Shown: positions 10,661-21,780 of the stretch, piece by piece
Position numbering within the stretch: position 1 is the stretch's first letter
Layout of the letters: every line of letters begins with the position of its first letter
Source: Deroplatys truncata
Lineage: Eukaryota > Arthropoda > Insecta > Mantodea > Mantidae
Assembly: GCA_030765065.1 (NCBI GenBank)
Contig: CM060977.1
Location: 132,498,295-132,562,294, forward strand
Reading direction: 5' to 3'
DNA length: 64,000 bases
Program-made: the position numbers and the translations under genes
Notes under the pieces: model-generated
The model's database searches: none
What the model saw: the letters and a program-made list of their open reading frames with translations, nothing else
What the model was told of the DNA's origin: nothing

Positions 10661-11454
10661 TAAAGACTATGTAGGCTAGAATATCTTACATACCTATTAT
10701 GGATTTTCTAAATTTCACAGATGCATTACTTTAATCCGTAATTGCATCTACGCTGAATAGAACAAGCTGTGCCATTAAAATTAATATTCAATATTGAGAT
10801 TAATTTCTGTGGTGAATGCTGCGATGGTACTAAGGATGAATGGTAATGGACGCTTGAGATTTATCTCGATGGAATCAGATTAACCCTGTTGTGCTCCGAG
10901 CGGTTCACGATCAATACACGCTATTAAGAAAATAAAGTGTTCTCCAAGGAAGGTACCAGTTTCAGTAGCGCTGTTATCAGTGGAAGAAATCAATGTTGTG
11001 GAAACACGGTTTAGGTCCAGATAGATACTTCACCTGGTATACCTTTTGCGGAAACTGCAGTGTGTCCCGCGGGAGCAGCACGGGTCGCTGGTTTATTGGC
11101 TCTGCACACAAGTTTCCAGCCGGCTTAAAAACTTTACTTACTTACTTCCTTCCCTTTTCCTTAGCTTACTTTACGAACTGTCAATACGGTACTGCGTACG
11201 GAGCACGTATTGAAACAAGCAGCTGCGAGAATTATGGCAGCGCCTTTCCTTTCTTGTAGTTCATGAAGTGCTGCCGACATTAGGTATATACCCACCAACT
11301 TTCATTACTTTCTAAATAAAAGGAATATGGTGTAAAACAGTTCTGCGACTTTCTCTAACAAAACATTTATTTTCATATATATTTTATAGGAAAAAGAGAT
11401 CTGCACGGACCCCTGCCGTAGAATAGGCTATACTGTGTCAAGCGTCCCGACCGA
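10661..11454. other. Unclassified sequence
   Basis: Mixed composition. An 88-codon open frame at 10993-11259 is unrecognised. No repeat match found by eye. Confidence 0.5.
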
Positions 11455-11955
11455 GCATGGTGGCGTCACTCGCAACTCGCATTCTGATCCATGGACTTTT
11501 CGGTTTTCACGGGTCGACAGGCGAATATTCAGGTGATTCATCTTCTACCTGGAAATTCCTGTCCCTCATTTCTTGTAGCCATCATCTTCCTTGTCATGTG
11601 TTTCAGGCTTGTAGGACCAGGCGACGGTGTTCACAGATTGTGGTAGGGCGGTTTCTTCCTTGGTGTCAATGCGAAACTGCTCAGTTAGGATCCGCCTGTG
11701 TTTCGGGGATCCCAGGGGGCAGGGGCTTGTGGGTGGACTCGTTCGGCGGCAGATGCGTTCGATCTGGAAACGTTAGGGATCCCGTCCATGCTTGAATCCG
11801 GATCTGGTCGCCCTTCACGATAGAAGCACAACGAGCCGTTGTGGCCTACCTGCGGTATTCTGCCCCGGTTTCGGGGGCCCTTCAATCGTCCCTACCATTA
11901 CCTTGTACCACCCGGCCCGGGCCCGATTGTCTACTTTTGCTTTAAATTACATTAG
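11455..11955 (+). repeat. SINE-like GC-rich repeat, S6-related
   Basis: Shares scattered blocks with S6 (TTTTC-CGGTTTTCACGGG, CAGGCGAATATTCAGG, TGTTTCAGG) but is strongly diverged and continues into a GC-rich segment without match here. Treated as an old S6-type SINE or a related family. Confidence 0.4.
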
Positions 11956-11970
11956 TATCCAGTTATGAAC

Positions 11971-12002
<32 letters not shown>
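11971..12002. repeat. (ATT)n microsatellite
   Basis: Ten or more TAT/ATT units between two SINE-like repeats; could have grown from a SINE tail. Confidence 0.9.
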
Positions 12003-12420
12003 GTCCACCAATCGCTGTTGCCTGCGGTGCGAGGTGACTCGGGTTCGATTTCCGGTACCGACATGGAAATTTCTTCCCCTGCTAAAGGGCTGGTAAGGGA
12101 TGCTCTCAGAACCTTGGGACCAGTGAATGAGCCACTTTACAAAAATAGTAGTCGGGTCCTGGAATCCGCATCTACCCAACACCATGTTGACGGCATACTA
12201 TCTCATTGACCACATCTCGCCCCTATTATCTATTGCACTATACGCAGAATGTTCTGGGTGTGAGTGTATGGTGTCTTCGAGTCTGGAACTGTTAAGGACT
12301 TCCGCGCATCTATGTGTCTGTCTGCGGCCTGTAGCCTCCTGTGGTCCTTTCACTTCATACCTTCCTACCGGGGGCAGATGTTGTACTTGAAGATTCTACT
12401 TGAATAGATCTTGTATTTTA
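12002..12420 (+). repeat. SINE with S6-type 3' part
   Basis: The head includes a box-B-like GGGTTCGATTTCCGG (12041). The 3' part (GTCTGGAACTGTTAAGGACT, CTGCGGCCTGTAGCCTCCTG, TTCACTTCATACCTTCC) matches S6 copies at 15850-16322 and 61045-61430. The middle (12066-12240) has no match in the other S6 copies, suggesting a distinct head joined to an S6 tail. Confidence 0.6.
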
Positions 12421-12599
12421 AGCTTATTATTGCCCTCAGTAGTTGTATTTATTTCAAGAAGACTTAACAAGCCTAAGGCTAAAAGTTCAGTGTACTCTGA
12501 GGTGCCAAATTTTCAACACTACGCTTCTTTAGTATTTTCACTTAGGTAATGCTTCAGTCGTCTTTGAAGGGCCACCGCTAAGTAGATTTATTACTAAAA

Positions 12600-12858
12600 C
12601 TCAAGAAATCCATATTTAATTTGTCATGCAAATGTGTTAAACATATAGTATTTTAATCAAAATTGTTAACAGCTATTTTTGAGAGAATGAAATTACCATG
12701 TAAAGTGTTTTGGGGTAGTGACACTTTCTTGAAAATCTTCGCCTGGCTTAAGAATGAAATTCGATATTTATTCCACTTTTCGTTTCTGATCTCTCTCTCT
12801 TTCTCTCTCTCTCTCCCCCTTACATCCAAATATACATACACGAACCTTTTTCTAAAAA
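12600..12858 (-). mobile_element. H element, diverged middle fragment with (CT)n tract
   Basis: Matches the H middle (TTTAATCAAAATTGTTA, CCATGTAAAGTGTTTTGGGG, TTCTTGAAAATCTTCG). Where other copies carry (CA)n this one has a CT-rich tract (12790-12820), so the microsatellite position is the same but the repeat unit differs. Confidence 0.7.
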
Positions 12859-13683
12859 TCTGATGTGATACATTCACATGACTTTCTCTACCTTCTGTAC
12901 CTATTAGAGGGTATACAAACTATTCGTACTAAAGCCTTATTTTTCTATCTACATTTTAATGCAAATAGACCTTTGCAGAAGTAGCTACATCACACATTTC
13001 GTTATAAATACAAACAGAACAGCGATAGTCAAATGTTTAAGAATCGGACGTTATATGCCGGCCTTAAAATTCCAAACTGTTTCCATGCAATCGCGAGAAA
13101 TAACTGTATCCTGACAGGACTTTAAGAGAAACATCAAGTAATGAACAATTCCGACCATTAATAACGGATATTTCAGAAATGGCTTATGCCACAAAAGCTT
13201 ATTTCAAATAAGCTGTTTGTTTTAAAGAGATTTTGGATTTGTATGGTACGATTTCGTCTACCGCTTAACGTTTACCAGTTATACAAGATTATACAAAATT
13301 CCTTCCGAATGAGGAGGACTTCACAGGCTATTCCCAGAAAGTTCAAAATGTGCATTTTGTCATGTAAATATCTTTAATACTCGTATATAGTATTGTAATC
13401 AAAATAGTTACAGCCATTATTTAGAAAATATAAGAATTCGAAAAATTGTCCATGTAAAGTATAATTGGGGTGAGGGATTTTCTTGGAAATCTTTGTTTAG
13501 CAGCCTAAGTTTGGTACTTATCCGGATTTTCGTTTTTGAGTATTGGGTTGACATTTTTCTGAAAATGCTTCATTGGATTCAGGGAGCCTCAAAACATGCA
13601 TTTCCGGGAAATCTCGCTGTCGAATTTTTGGGTGGAATGCAATACCTACCTTCCATACCTACTATGTACGTGGTAGAGAAAGT
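12859..13683 (-). mobile_element. H element, subtype B, full length without CA microsatellite
   Basis: Starts TCTGATGTGATACATTCACA and ends GTGGTAGAGAAAGT followed by AAAAA. It differs from the main type by an alternative 3' half (CCAAACTGTTTCCATGCAAT; GGCTTATGCCACAAAAGCTT) shared with copies at 42051-43293, 46518-47038 and 52411-53286. There is no CA run: the block after TTTTTGAGTATTGGGTTGAC passes directly to CATTTTTCTG. A further 100 bp of H 5'-end-like sequence follows (13684-13790). Confidence 0.85.
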
Positions 13684-13790
13684 AAAAATGCTTTTTCGAG
13701 CTCAATGGTGCTCCAAACGTGTATTTTTTGTGAAATCTTCATTAGTTAGAGTATAATATTTCCTCAACTTACAAAAGTAGAAGACAAAGT

Positions 13791-14095
13791 AAAGACAAAG
13801 GGTCGCCTTTCCGAGGAAAGCCACTAAAAACTCAACATTTCTTTAAAGGCACCATCATAAACCTCAATTAAAATAAGCCGAGAGTCCATACACCTGATAA
13901 ACCAAGAAACTATCAAAACCAAATCACTATTGTCACCTTTTTAGAAATACGCCGGCTTTCAGAAAAATCAGGTATAATTAATTATTTGTTCTGGGCCTCA
14001 GCAGCTGTCGGAATCTCTTTATTTGCATGAGACTGGGTTTGGAGATCTCAGAAGGTATGGAACGTAAGAAAGAATATTTGAAGACACGAATTAAA
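13791..14095. other. Unclassified AT-rich sequence
   Basis: Flank of a Tc1-like insertion; nothing recognised. Confidence 0.5.
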
Positions 14096-15344
14096 TACAC
14101 TATGTGATCAAAAGTATTCATACACCCCCACAAACATACTTTTTTCATCTTAGGTGCATTGTGCTGCCACCTACTTCCTGGCACTCATTATCCGCGACCT
14201 CAGTAGCCATTAGACATCGTGAAACAGCAGAATGGGACGCTCCGTGGAACTCACGGACCTCAAACGTGGTCAGGTGATTGGGTGTCGCTTGTGTCAGAAG
14301 TTTGTACGCGAGACTTCCACACTCCTAAACATCCCTAGGTCCACTGTTTCTGATGTAATAGTGAAGTGGAAACGTGAAGAGAGATGTACAGCACAAAAGC
14401 GTACAGGCCGACCTCGTCTGTTGACTGACAAAGACCGCCGACATTTGAAGAGTCGTAAAGAGTAATAGGCAGACATCTATCCAGACCATCACACAGGAAC
14501 TCCGAACTGCATCAGGATCGACTCCAAGTACTGTGACAGTTAGGCGTGAGGTGAGAAACCTTGGATTCCATGGTCAAGCGGCTGCTCATAAGCCACATAT
14601 CACGCAGAAAATGCCGAACGACGCCTCGCTTGGTGTAAGGAGCGTCAACATTACACGATTGAACAGTGGCAAAACGTTGTGTGGAGTGACGAATCATGGT
14701 ACACAATGTGGCGATCCGATGGCAGGGTGTGGGTATGGCGAATGCCCGGTGAACATCATCTGCCAGCGTGTGTAGTGCCAACAGTGAAATTCGGAGATGG
14801 TGGTGTTATGGTGCGGTCGTGTTTTTCCTGGAGGGGGTTTGCACTCCTTTTTGTTTTGCGTGGCACTATCACAGTGAAGACCTACATTGATATTTTAACC
14901 ACCTTCTTGCTTCCCACTGTTGAAGAGCAATTTGGGGATGGCGATTGCATCTTTCAACACGATCGAGCACCTGTTTATACTGCACAGGCTGTGGCCGAGT
15001 GGTTACACGACAATAACATCCCTGTAATGGACTGGTCTGCACAGAGTCCACACTTGAATCCTATAGAACATCTCTGGGATGTTTTGGAACGCCGACTTCG
15101 TGCCAGGCCTCACCGACCTACGTCGATACCTCTCCTCAGTTCCGCGCTCTGTGAAGCATGGGCTGCCATTCCTCAAGAAACCTTTCAGCACCTGATTGAA
15201 AGTATGCCTGCGAGAATGAACGCTATCATCAAGGCTAAGGGTGGGCCAACACCATATTGACTTCCAGAATTGCCGATGGAGGGCGCTACGAACTTGTACG
15301 TCATTTTCAGCCAGGTGTCCGGATACTTTTGATCACGTAGTATA
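14096..15344 (+). mobile_element. Tc1-like transposon (DD34E), complete ends, dead transposase
   Basis: About 1.25 kb between inverted ends: left CACTATGTGATCAAAAGTAT, right (reverse complement) TACGTGATCAAAAGTATCCG. TA dinucleotides flank the ends, the normal target of this superfamily. Near-identical copies at 28322-29570 and 39306-40535 define the family. The left end is slightly altered (ATTCATACACC instead of ATCCGGACACC). Confidence 0.95.
14232..15260 (+). pseudogene. Tc1-like transposase pseudogene
   Basis: In Tc1-like transposases the N-terminal helix-turn-helix domain binds the inverted repeats and the DDE domain cuts and joins DNA in the nucleus. Here the N-terminal part (14232 to about 14450) has the HTH region with RSTVSDVIVKWKR and a GRP-type hook (RTGRPRLLTDKDRR). 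The catalytic part has VWSDES-type D1 (around 14680), QHDRAP D2 (around 14960) and SPHLNPIEHLWD with E after 34 residues, the DD34E signature. Compared with the other copies there is a 2-bp deletion near 14452 and a 1-bp deletion near 14610, so two frameshifts break the protein while the net change is three bases (about 343 codons, normal for the family). Confidence 0.93.
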
Positions 15345-15849
15345 CAGTAGAAATTACTGTCTCACAGAGAAGCTGGTAACGTTACGCATTATGATTGCTA
15401 TTTTTTTATTTTATTTTTGCTTTTGGAATATTTTATTTGGTGTATCTGTTGGTATCATTTTGCATGGTCTTGCATGCTGACTCCAATTTTTAGGTCTATA
15501 ATCTTGTAATGGCCGCTCCTAATGCTTTTAATATGATAACCATGATGCTTTTCACAACGCTTGAGCTACATAATGCTTATGTTAACTTAAGCAGTGCAAG
15601 CAGTCACGGTTTATTACACACAATTTTGCAATTAGACTACTGGCAGAGCGTATTTTGGCAGAATCCTGTTGCAGAACGTATAATAATATATTTTTTTAAA
15701 AAAACAGCCATTTCTCTTGCAGAACTAGAATGAGCGATAGAATTTCGAGCAGCTGTTATTGAAAGTCGTGCACTTCTTTTCTTCTATTCTGTCTTCCTTG
15801 TTACTTTCTCTACTGCTTATCTATAGTGTAGGTTATAGATTAAACGACG
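15345..15849. other. Unclassified sequence
   Basis: AT-rich. A 74-codon open frame (15509-15733) is not recognised. Confidence 0.5.
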
Positions 15850-16322
15850 AAGGGGAGCACCTCGCACACTGTGGCCTAGATAGATCTATTGTGACTACCA
15901 CTCTCAGGAGGAAGGGATGAAGTGAAGGAATCACATGAGGCTACAAACCGCATGCAGACAGGCCACAGAGAAGCGTGAAAATCCCTAACAGTTCCAGACT
16001 CAAAGTCTCCCACTCCTAGAGAGGGCGATGAATGACCCTCAACCAAGCAGCCCTCTAGTATCCAAGGGGAATATGATCAAGATCTGCGCCAACTATCCGG
16101 CACCGCCATACTTCAAAAAACCTAGAATACACCTGAAACATGAGAAGGAAATGGATTGAAAGGGAAATGATAGAAAGGAAATCGTGGCAATTTAGAAACC
16201 ACCCCAGTATTCGCCTAACGACCAGGTAAAACCACGAAAAAAGCTAGGTCAGATTGCGCGGGCGACGGAGTCGTACCTGGAACCTCCCGAATGCTAGCCT
16301 CACACGTTACTGCGGAGCCATC
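15850..16322 (-). repeat. SINE family S6 copy
   Basis: Read on the minus strand: head GGCTCCGCAGTAACGTGTG with the 3' flank of a tRNA-like part CATTCGGGAGGTTCCAGG, then TTTCGTGGTTTTACCTGG, GGCGAATACTGGGGTGGTTT, CATCGCCCTCTCTAGGAG, GTCTGGAACTGTTAGGGATT and finally CACAATAGATCTA...GCGAGGTGCTCCCC. The same block order occurs at 37137-37940 and 61045-61430. It directly abuts an H copy. Confidence 0.8.
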
Positions 16323-16446
16323 TCTATAGTATGTAGAGAAAGTATTGTATACCACCCAAAAATTCGATATCGAGATTTACCGAAAATACACATTTTGAGG
16401 TCCCCTGAATCTAAAACAAAAACGCATTTTCAGGAAAAGTTCCGTG

Positions 16447-16488
<42 letters not shown>

Positions 16489-17157
16489 TCTGTGTCTGTG
16501 TGTCTGTCTGTAAGGATGAACAGCATAATTCAAAATGAAAAGTCGGTTAAGTACCAAACTTGGTATTTAGATTCATTATCTTCTAGGGATGCAACACGAA
16601 AATTTTCAATAAAATCCTCCCACCTAAAACAACCCTTCATATGGAAAAAAATTCGTTTTTTTTATTTTTTCAAAACTGGCTCTAACTATTTTGACTAAAC
16701 TACAATATATTTAGTCTATTTACATGATAAATATCTTGAATTTTTTGGGAATGGCCTGTGAAGTCCATTCAAATGACTTTTGTGTAACTGATAAACCATA
16801 AGAGATAGACAAAAACGTACTAAATAAAAATATAGATCTTGTTAAATCACAGAATGTATATTAAATGTATTTTTTGTAGAGTTAACCATTTACGAGATGT
16901 TCCTTATTAATAGTTAGAATGTTCAAATAGTCATTATTTTCTCACTGGAAAGTCGATATTCGTTTGTTTCTCGTGGTAATGTAAAGAGCATGGAATATCA
17001 AAGCCTTCACACAGGCTCTCTAAAACTCTATCGCTTTACCTTGTGTATCTTACAGCGAAATGTTAAAGGTGAATTCTGGATTAACAAGAAATAGAAAGAA
17101 TAGTAAGCTTTTATAAGAATAGTCTGTAGAGGAGTGAGGAGAATAAGTCATGTGAAT
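16323..17157 (+). mobile_element. H element, diverged near-full-length copy
   Basis: Starts with a decayed 5' end (TATAGTATGTAGAGAAAGTA), has a 40-bp GT tract at 16449-16490 followed by CTGTGT units, the GAACAGCATAATTC and ACCAAACTTGGT blocks, and ends in AAGTCATGTGAAT. The 3' terminal stem-loop is interrupted by the MITE at 17158-17759; the residual ATCAAACATCAGA lies at 17766-17778. Confidence 0.85.
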
Positions 17158-17759
17158 CAGCGGTATAGTCAGGGGGGTTATGGAGAATGAAGCCCCCATG
17201 CTAAAAAAATGTAAAAAATTAATAACAATAGCTCCGTTAAAATAATAATAGCACCTTTCTAGGTTAGCTAGAACGACATACCTCCTAATCGTATCACTGG
17301 TACTCTATTTTACGCCGCATGTCTGATAATATGACCAAAGGTGACAGCAACAGAAATTGTATTTTAGATGGCGCGGTACAACTATGTTAAGATATCAGGG
17401 ACATGTTTTCGTTCCGGTGCTAAATTTCAGTGGTTTCCAGATTCGTGCAATATCTCCAATGTGGCTAGATAACTACAATATCTCCCAGTTTAGAACATAA
17501 CTAGAAACCCTATTTTGTAGGGAAATAAAATGGCCTGCAGCGGTAATCACACATTATTTCTCATGCCACAACACATTTGCCGCTTAGAATACGCAAAACA
17601 TCCTTCCTAATTTCAATTCCAATTGCTGCACCTTAATCTGTGATTATAAAATTCATTTATTTAAATATGTCAACTAGAATTAATTCGTTTTTATCATTTG
17701 AATTGATATAAATTGCTTAAAAAATGGACCCCTATACATAACCCCCCTCTACACTACTG
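17158..17759. mobile_element. hAT-like MITE with 8-bp target duplication
   Basis: 602 bp. Ends are inverted repeats: CAGCGGTATAGTCAGGGGGG at left, and CAGTAGTGTAGAGGGGGGTT as the reverse complement of the right end. Flanks are ATGTGAAT (17150-17157) and GTGTGAAT (17760-17767), an 8-bp duplication with one mismatch, as hAT transposases make. No coding sequence inside. Removing it restores the 3' terminus of the H copy. Confidence 0.85.
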
Positions 17760-17783
17760 GTGTGAATCAAACATCAGATTTCT

Positions 17784-18599
17784 ACTTTCTCTACTACGTA
17801 GAGTAAGTAGGGGAAGTATTGCATTCCACCCAAACATTCGATACCGAGATTTCACTGGAAATACATGTTTTGAGGCCTCCTGAATCCAAAAAAAGTATTT
17901 TTGGAAACATGTCCGTGTGTGTGTCTGTCTGTGAACAGCATAACTCAGAAACGAACAGTCGGATAAACACCAAACTTGATATTTAGGTTCAGTATCTTCC
18001 AGAGATGCGACACGAAGGTTTTCAAGAAAATCCCCCCACCCCAGATTACCCTTTACATGGAACATTTTTCGAAAATTTTAATTTTCTCAAAAATGGCTCT
18101 AACGATTCTGAATAAAATGCTATAAGTTTAAAACATTTTATGGCAAATGAATTGTATATCTCGAATTTTCTGGGAATGTCTCCAAAGGTATTCTTCATTG
18201 TGAACGACTTTTGTATAACTGGTAAACCATAAGAGATAGACAAAATTTTACTGCACAAAAAATGTAGATCGCGTTAAAATACACAATTTATGTCATATAC
18301 ATTATTTGTTGTTGCCTGTTATTCCCTTAAATTTTCTTATACTTATACTTTTTCTCAAATGGGAATTCGTTATTCATTTTTTTTTGTCCTGGTAATGCAA
18401 AGAGGATGGAAAAGTCCACATAGCAAACAGCTCTTAAAATATTTGACTATCGTTTAAAGCCTACCAATTCCCCTTGCATCTACAAGAAAATTAGCAATAA
18501 GATTAACATCTCGATTAACATGAAGCATATGGAGAATAAGCGTTTGTAAAAATAGTTTGTACAAGAGTAGAGAAAGTCATGTGAGTATAACACATCAGA
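17784..18599 (+). mobile_element. H element, full-length copy in tandem with the preceding one
   Basis: 816 bp, from ACTTTCTCTACTACGTAGAG to the stem-loop end GTGAGTATAACACATCAGA followed by T. The microsatellite is short (17922-17939). Only a few bases separate its 5' repeat from the 3' end of the preceding copy, so the two form a tandem pair. Confidence 0.92.
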
Positions 18600-19256
18600 T
18601 TTTTTTCTACTGTTTTCAGAAACAACAAAAGGAAAAGTATATTCTTTTATATACTTATATGAGAATGCAAATGCCATAAAACTATAAAGCATTAATTAAA
18701 AATCAAGAGAGCTTGTATTTTGGACGACCTGCAGAGTAGTTTCTAGAGCTGATTGAGGAAGCCCGTATTCTCTACCAAGCTGGATATCCCTGGGATACTT
18801 TCGTAAACCAGTAACTTTATGAATCTTCCGATGCTTGAGCTTTTTAATACACCACCTCTGTGTGCGACCTTGCCTGCTATTTTTAAATGTGCTGCTCACG
18901 ACTGCTTTTGAGTCTGGCAGATCGCTCCAAACACATAACAATGTTACATTATTAAAGGCAGAGTGCCATTGCACTGTTTGCCCTTTACAAGCGTTTTAAA
19001 TCATATCGCAATGAAGCAAGTATATAGGACCGGGTTCGATCCAATACTGACATGGTGGATATTGCCATTCTGCTGGGAGATGTGCGCTGAGTTTGAGGTC
19101 CTAAGAAAACAACTGAGTATTTACATACTTGACATGAAACGTACACAAGGAGAAATTATCTTTTCGACGATGTCGTTTTTTGATCCTTCCGTTCACACTA
19201 TTATGGAGGAAAGTTGAATTCCCTGCATCCAGTGCTGATAACCTAACCTGTGTGTT
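18600..19256. other. Unclassified; possible old transposon debris
   Basis: A minus-strand open frame (18974-18696) contains a short GREYGLPQSAL stretch that vaguely recalls a helix-turn-helix of pogo/CENP-B type, too weak to call. A GGGTTCGATCC at about 19031 resembles a SINE box B without a supporting body. Confidence 0.35.
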
Positions 19257-19692
19257 TTGTTTATTGCACTTTTTGCCGAAAATAACACCAATGGCCATGT
19301 CTACCATGACATGTTAGAGCTGTATGTTTTCCATCAATTGATTGATATCGAAGCTGAGAAGGGGTCTGTCCACTTTCAGCATGATGGAGCTCCACCCCAC
19401 TACAGCTTGCATGTACGGGAAGCACTTAATAACCGATTCGACAACCGATGAATTGGAAGGGCAGGGCCTATTCTTTGGGCTTGTAGAAGTCCGGAACTCA
19501 CTCCCTTAGACTTCATCTTTTGGGGACATGTAAAGAACCTCGTTTATTCGGAGAAGATTCAAGACGTAAATCATCTAAAAGGATCGTCACTTCTGTGGCA
19601 ACCATCATCCCAGATATGCAGGCCAGGACATGGCAAGAGGTCTGTTACCGTTTGGATGTATGCCGTGCCACAGATGGGGCACATGTATAATA
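19257..19692 (+). pseudogene. DD41D (rosa-type) mariner-like transposase, C-terminal fragment
   Basis: Translation shows HFQHDGAPPHYSLHVREAL, then FDNR-stop-IGRAGPILW, RSPELTPLDFIFWGHVKN and, after a frame change, WQEVCYRLDVCRATDGAH, the usual order of catalytic D2, D3 and C-terminus. Forty-one residues separate D of QHD from D of PLD, the spacing reported for the rosa lineage. The TGA at the R-stop-IG position probably replaces a tryptophan codon. N-terminal DNA-binding and first-D regions are missing; no terminal inverted repeats found. Confidence 0.8.
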
Positions 19693-20099
19693 CATTATCC
19701 TTAATTTTTTATTTCATTAAAATATCTTCAAAAGTCCGTAGAATTTCACCTTTTAACCTCACTTACATCTTTACTTCCTTTTTATTATTTAATACTTGCG
19801 GTTTAAATCATGCAGCAGCTGATTATTTTAATATCAGCAATCAGGCGTAGATAATCGATCTCGCCGTTGGTGACCTTGCTAATGGAATCACCATGTTCGA
19901 ACGGTGTTAGTAATTAATTTAATTTTCTTATACGCATGGATTCTACGAGCATTATTCATCACCGTGGATAAAATAGTATGTAATACACATGCGTTAAGTG
20001 TATCATTGGAGAATCTCGACTTCGTCTCATACTTTCAAACTCTTCCTCGTTCTCCAATGATGGACTTATCGCACTTGTACCGCAATATACGAGGGACGT
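19693..20099. other. Unclassified; 12-bp inverted repeat at 20002-20061
   Basis: ATCATTGGAGAA (20002-20013) and TTCTCCAATGAT (20050-20061) are exact reverse complements 36 bp apart. Nothing else recognised. Confidence 0.6.
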
Positions 20100-20806
20100 C
20101 AAATAAGTGAGTTTCCCTATTTTATAAAAACATTACACACAATTTATCATGTTGAATTAATTTTATTTATATAGTACAATCCTTCTCTTACTTTTCTACA
20201 TAGCCAACATGTTTTTCCAAACATTTTTGGGGACGCGACACAAGTTTTTCCAAGCAAGCGTTGTACCAGGTCGGGTCCTGTGCTCGCAACCAGCTGTTCA
20301 CTGATTTGACTTCATCATAGGTGTTAAAAGTGCTTACCTTTGAGTTGGAGGAACATGTGAAAATCACTTGGGGCAAACTCGGTGAATACGGAGGATACGA
20401 GAAAACTTCCAAGTCGAATCTTGACCCTGGTGGAGCTCAGAAGATTCAACTGGGAAATTTTCTCGCAACCTCCATATTCACCAGATCTTATCCCAAGTGA
20501 TTTTCACATGTTCCCCTGACTCAAAGGTCATCATGGAGGTAAGCACTTTAACACCGTGACGATGAGCAATCAGAAGTGAACAGCTGGTTACGAGCACAGG
20601 ACCCGACTTCTGGTTCATTCAATTCACTCTGATTCATCAGCTTGGAAAAACTTGTGTCACGTCCCCAAAAATTCTAAGAAAAACAGGTTGACTATGTAGA
20701 AGAGTAACAGAAGGATTGTACAATATAAATAAAATTAATTCAACATGATCAATTGTGTGTAATGTCTTTTATAAAACAGGGAAACTTTCTTATTGGACGA
20801 CCCTCG
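20100..20806. mobile_element. Mariner-derived foldback element, copy 1
   Basis: 707 bp, ends CGAGGGACGTCAAATAAGTG and (reverse complement of right end) CGAGGGTCGTCCAATAAGAA, flanked by TA. Almost the whole element is one long inverted repeat: arms of about 320-345 bp with an 18-nt centre (20425-20442). Both arms are the 3' end of a mariner transposase: the left arm on the minus strand reads YPPYSPSLPQ, SWLRAQDPTWYNACLEKLV and CLEKHVGYVEK, the PPYSPDL...C-terminal region of mariner proteins; the right arm carries the same region with stops. No 5' half of the gene is present. A transcript would fold into a near-complete hairpin. Confidence 0.9.
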
Positions 20807-21604
20807 TATATTGCGACTGACATAAACGTCAGTCGGAATAGTAAACGTCTTTATATGTGAGCTGCTGCAGGGCTGATCTCTCGCTGATCTGTGCTTCTTA
20901 AACGAATGGTCAGCGAAACGATGAACCCTCCAACACCTAAAGGACGTGTTAATCGCAAAGTTAATTTAATTATAATTTACTAGTGATGCTCCTGAGAGGG
21001 AAAACCGCAAACAGTCAGCCAGTGGTTTCGGAATACCGTCGATTGGCACTTCAGACACTAACCCAAGTTCTACGTAGCAGAGGAAGCAGCGGTCTTGCAT
21101 GAATGTCTCACGGCCATTTATAGTGCTATTTATTGCTCTTCAGTCGGAAGAGCACATGAATTACGTGAAAATATTATTGTTGAACTTGTATAAATATATA
21201 AATAAGTTCAAATATAACAAAATTTTGATTCACACTTTCAAACATTCAGTAGAGACATTTTCAACAAAACTTGATTACAATTTAATAGACAGAAATATAA
21301 CAAACACTAGAAGAGGGAGCAAAATTCCATAAAAAGGATTGGAAGAGAGGGGGAAGCTATAGGCGCTCCTATTTCAAGAAGAGTATAGCTAGTCACAACT
21401 TCGACACATTCCTCAATGTGGGGAACAAATTGCTTGTTTGGTTCATCGATTGCCTAGAAGAATGTTACAGGGTCGTCAGTAATTGAAAATTGATCTATGT
21501 GAACATTTTTTTTCAACCAGATCCATTTGAAAAAGATAATTTACAAAGCTATTCTAATGGATAGGTACAGAATTCTGTTCTATCAACCAAAATCACATTA
21601 CTTT
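20807..21604. other. Unclassified sequence
   Basis: Nothing recognised. The first bases TATATTGCG mirror the left flank CGCAATATA of the foldback, so the target was the palindrome CGCAATATATTGCG. Confidence 0.5.
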
Positions 21605-21746
21605 TACCTTCTCTAGCGCTTGCCTAAGGTAGATGAAGTATTGCATCCGAGTTAAAAACCTCAACGATATTTTACTCACAGTAAATGTTCTGAGGTCCAC
21701 TTAATAAACAATGAACATTTTATTTTGGGAAAACATTTGGTGTGTA

Positions 21747-21780
<34 letters not shown>

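Noticed and set aside
18696..18974. Possible pogo/CENP-B helix-turn-helix on the minus strand
   Set aside because: Only about ten residues resemble the motif and no neighbouring domain or inverted repeats support it.
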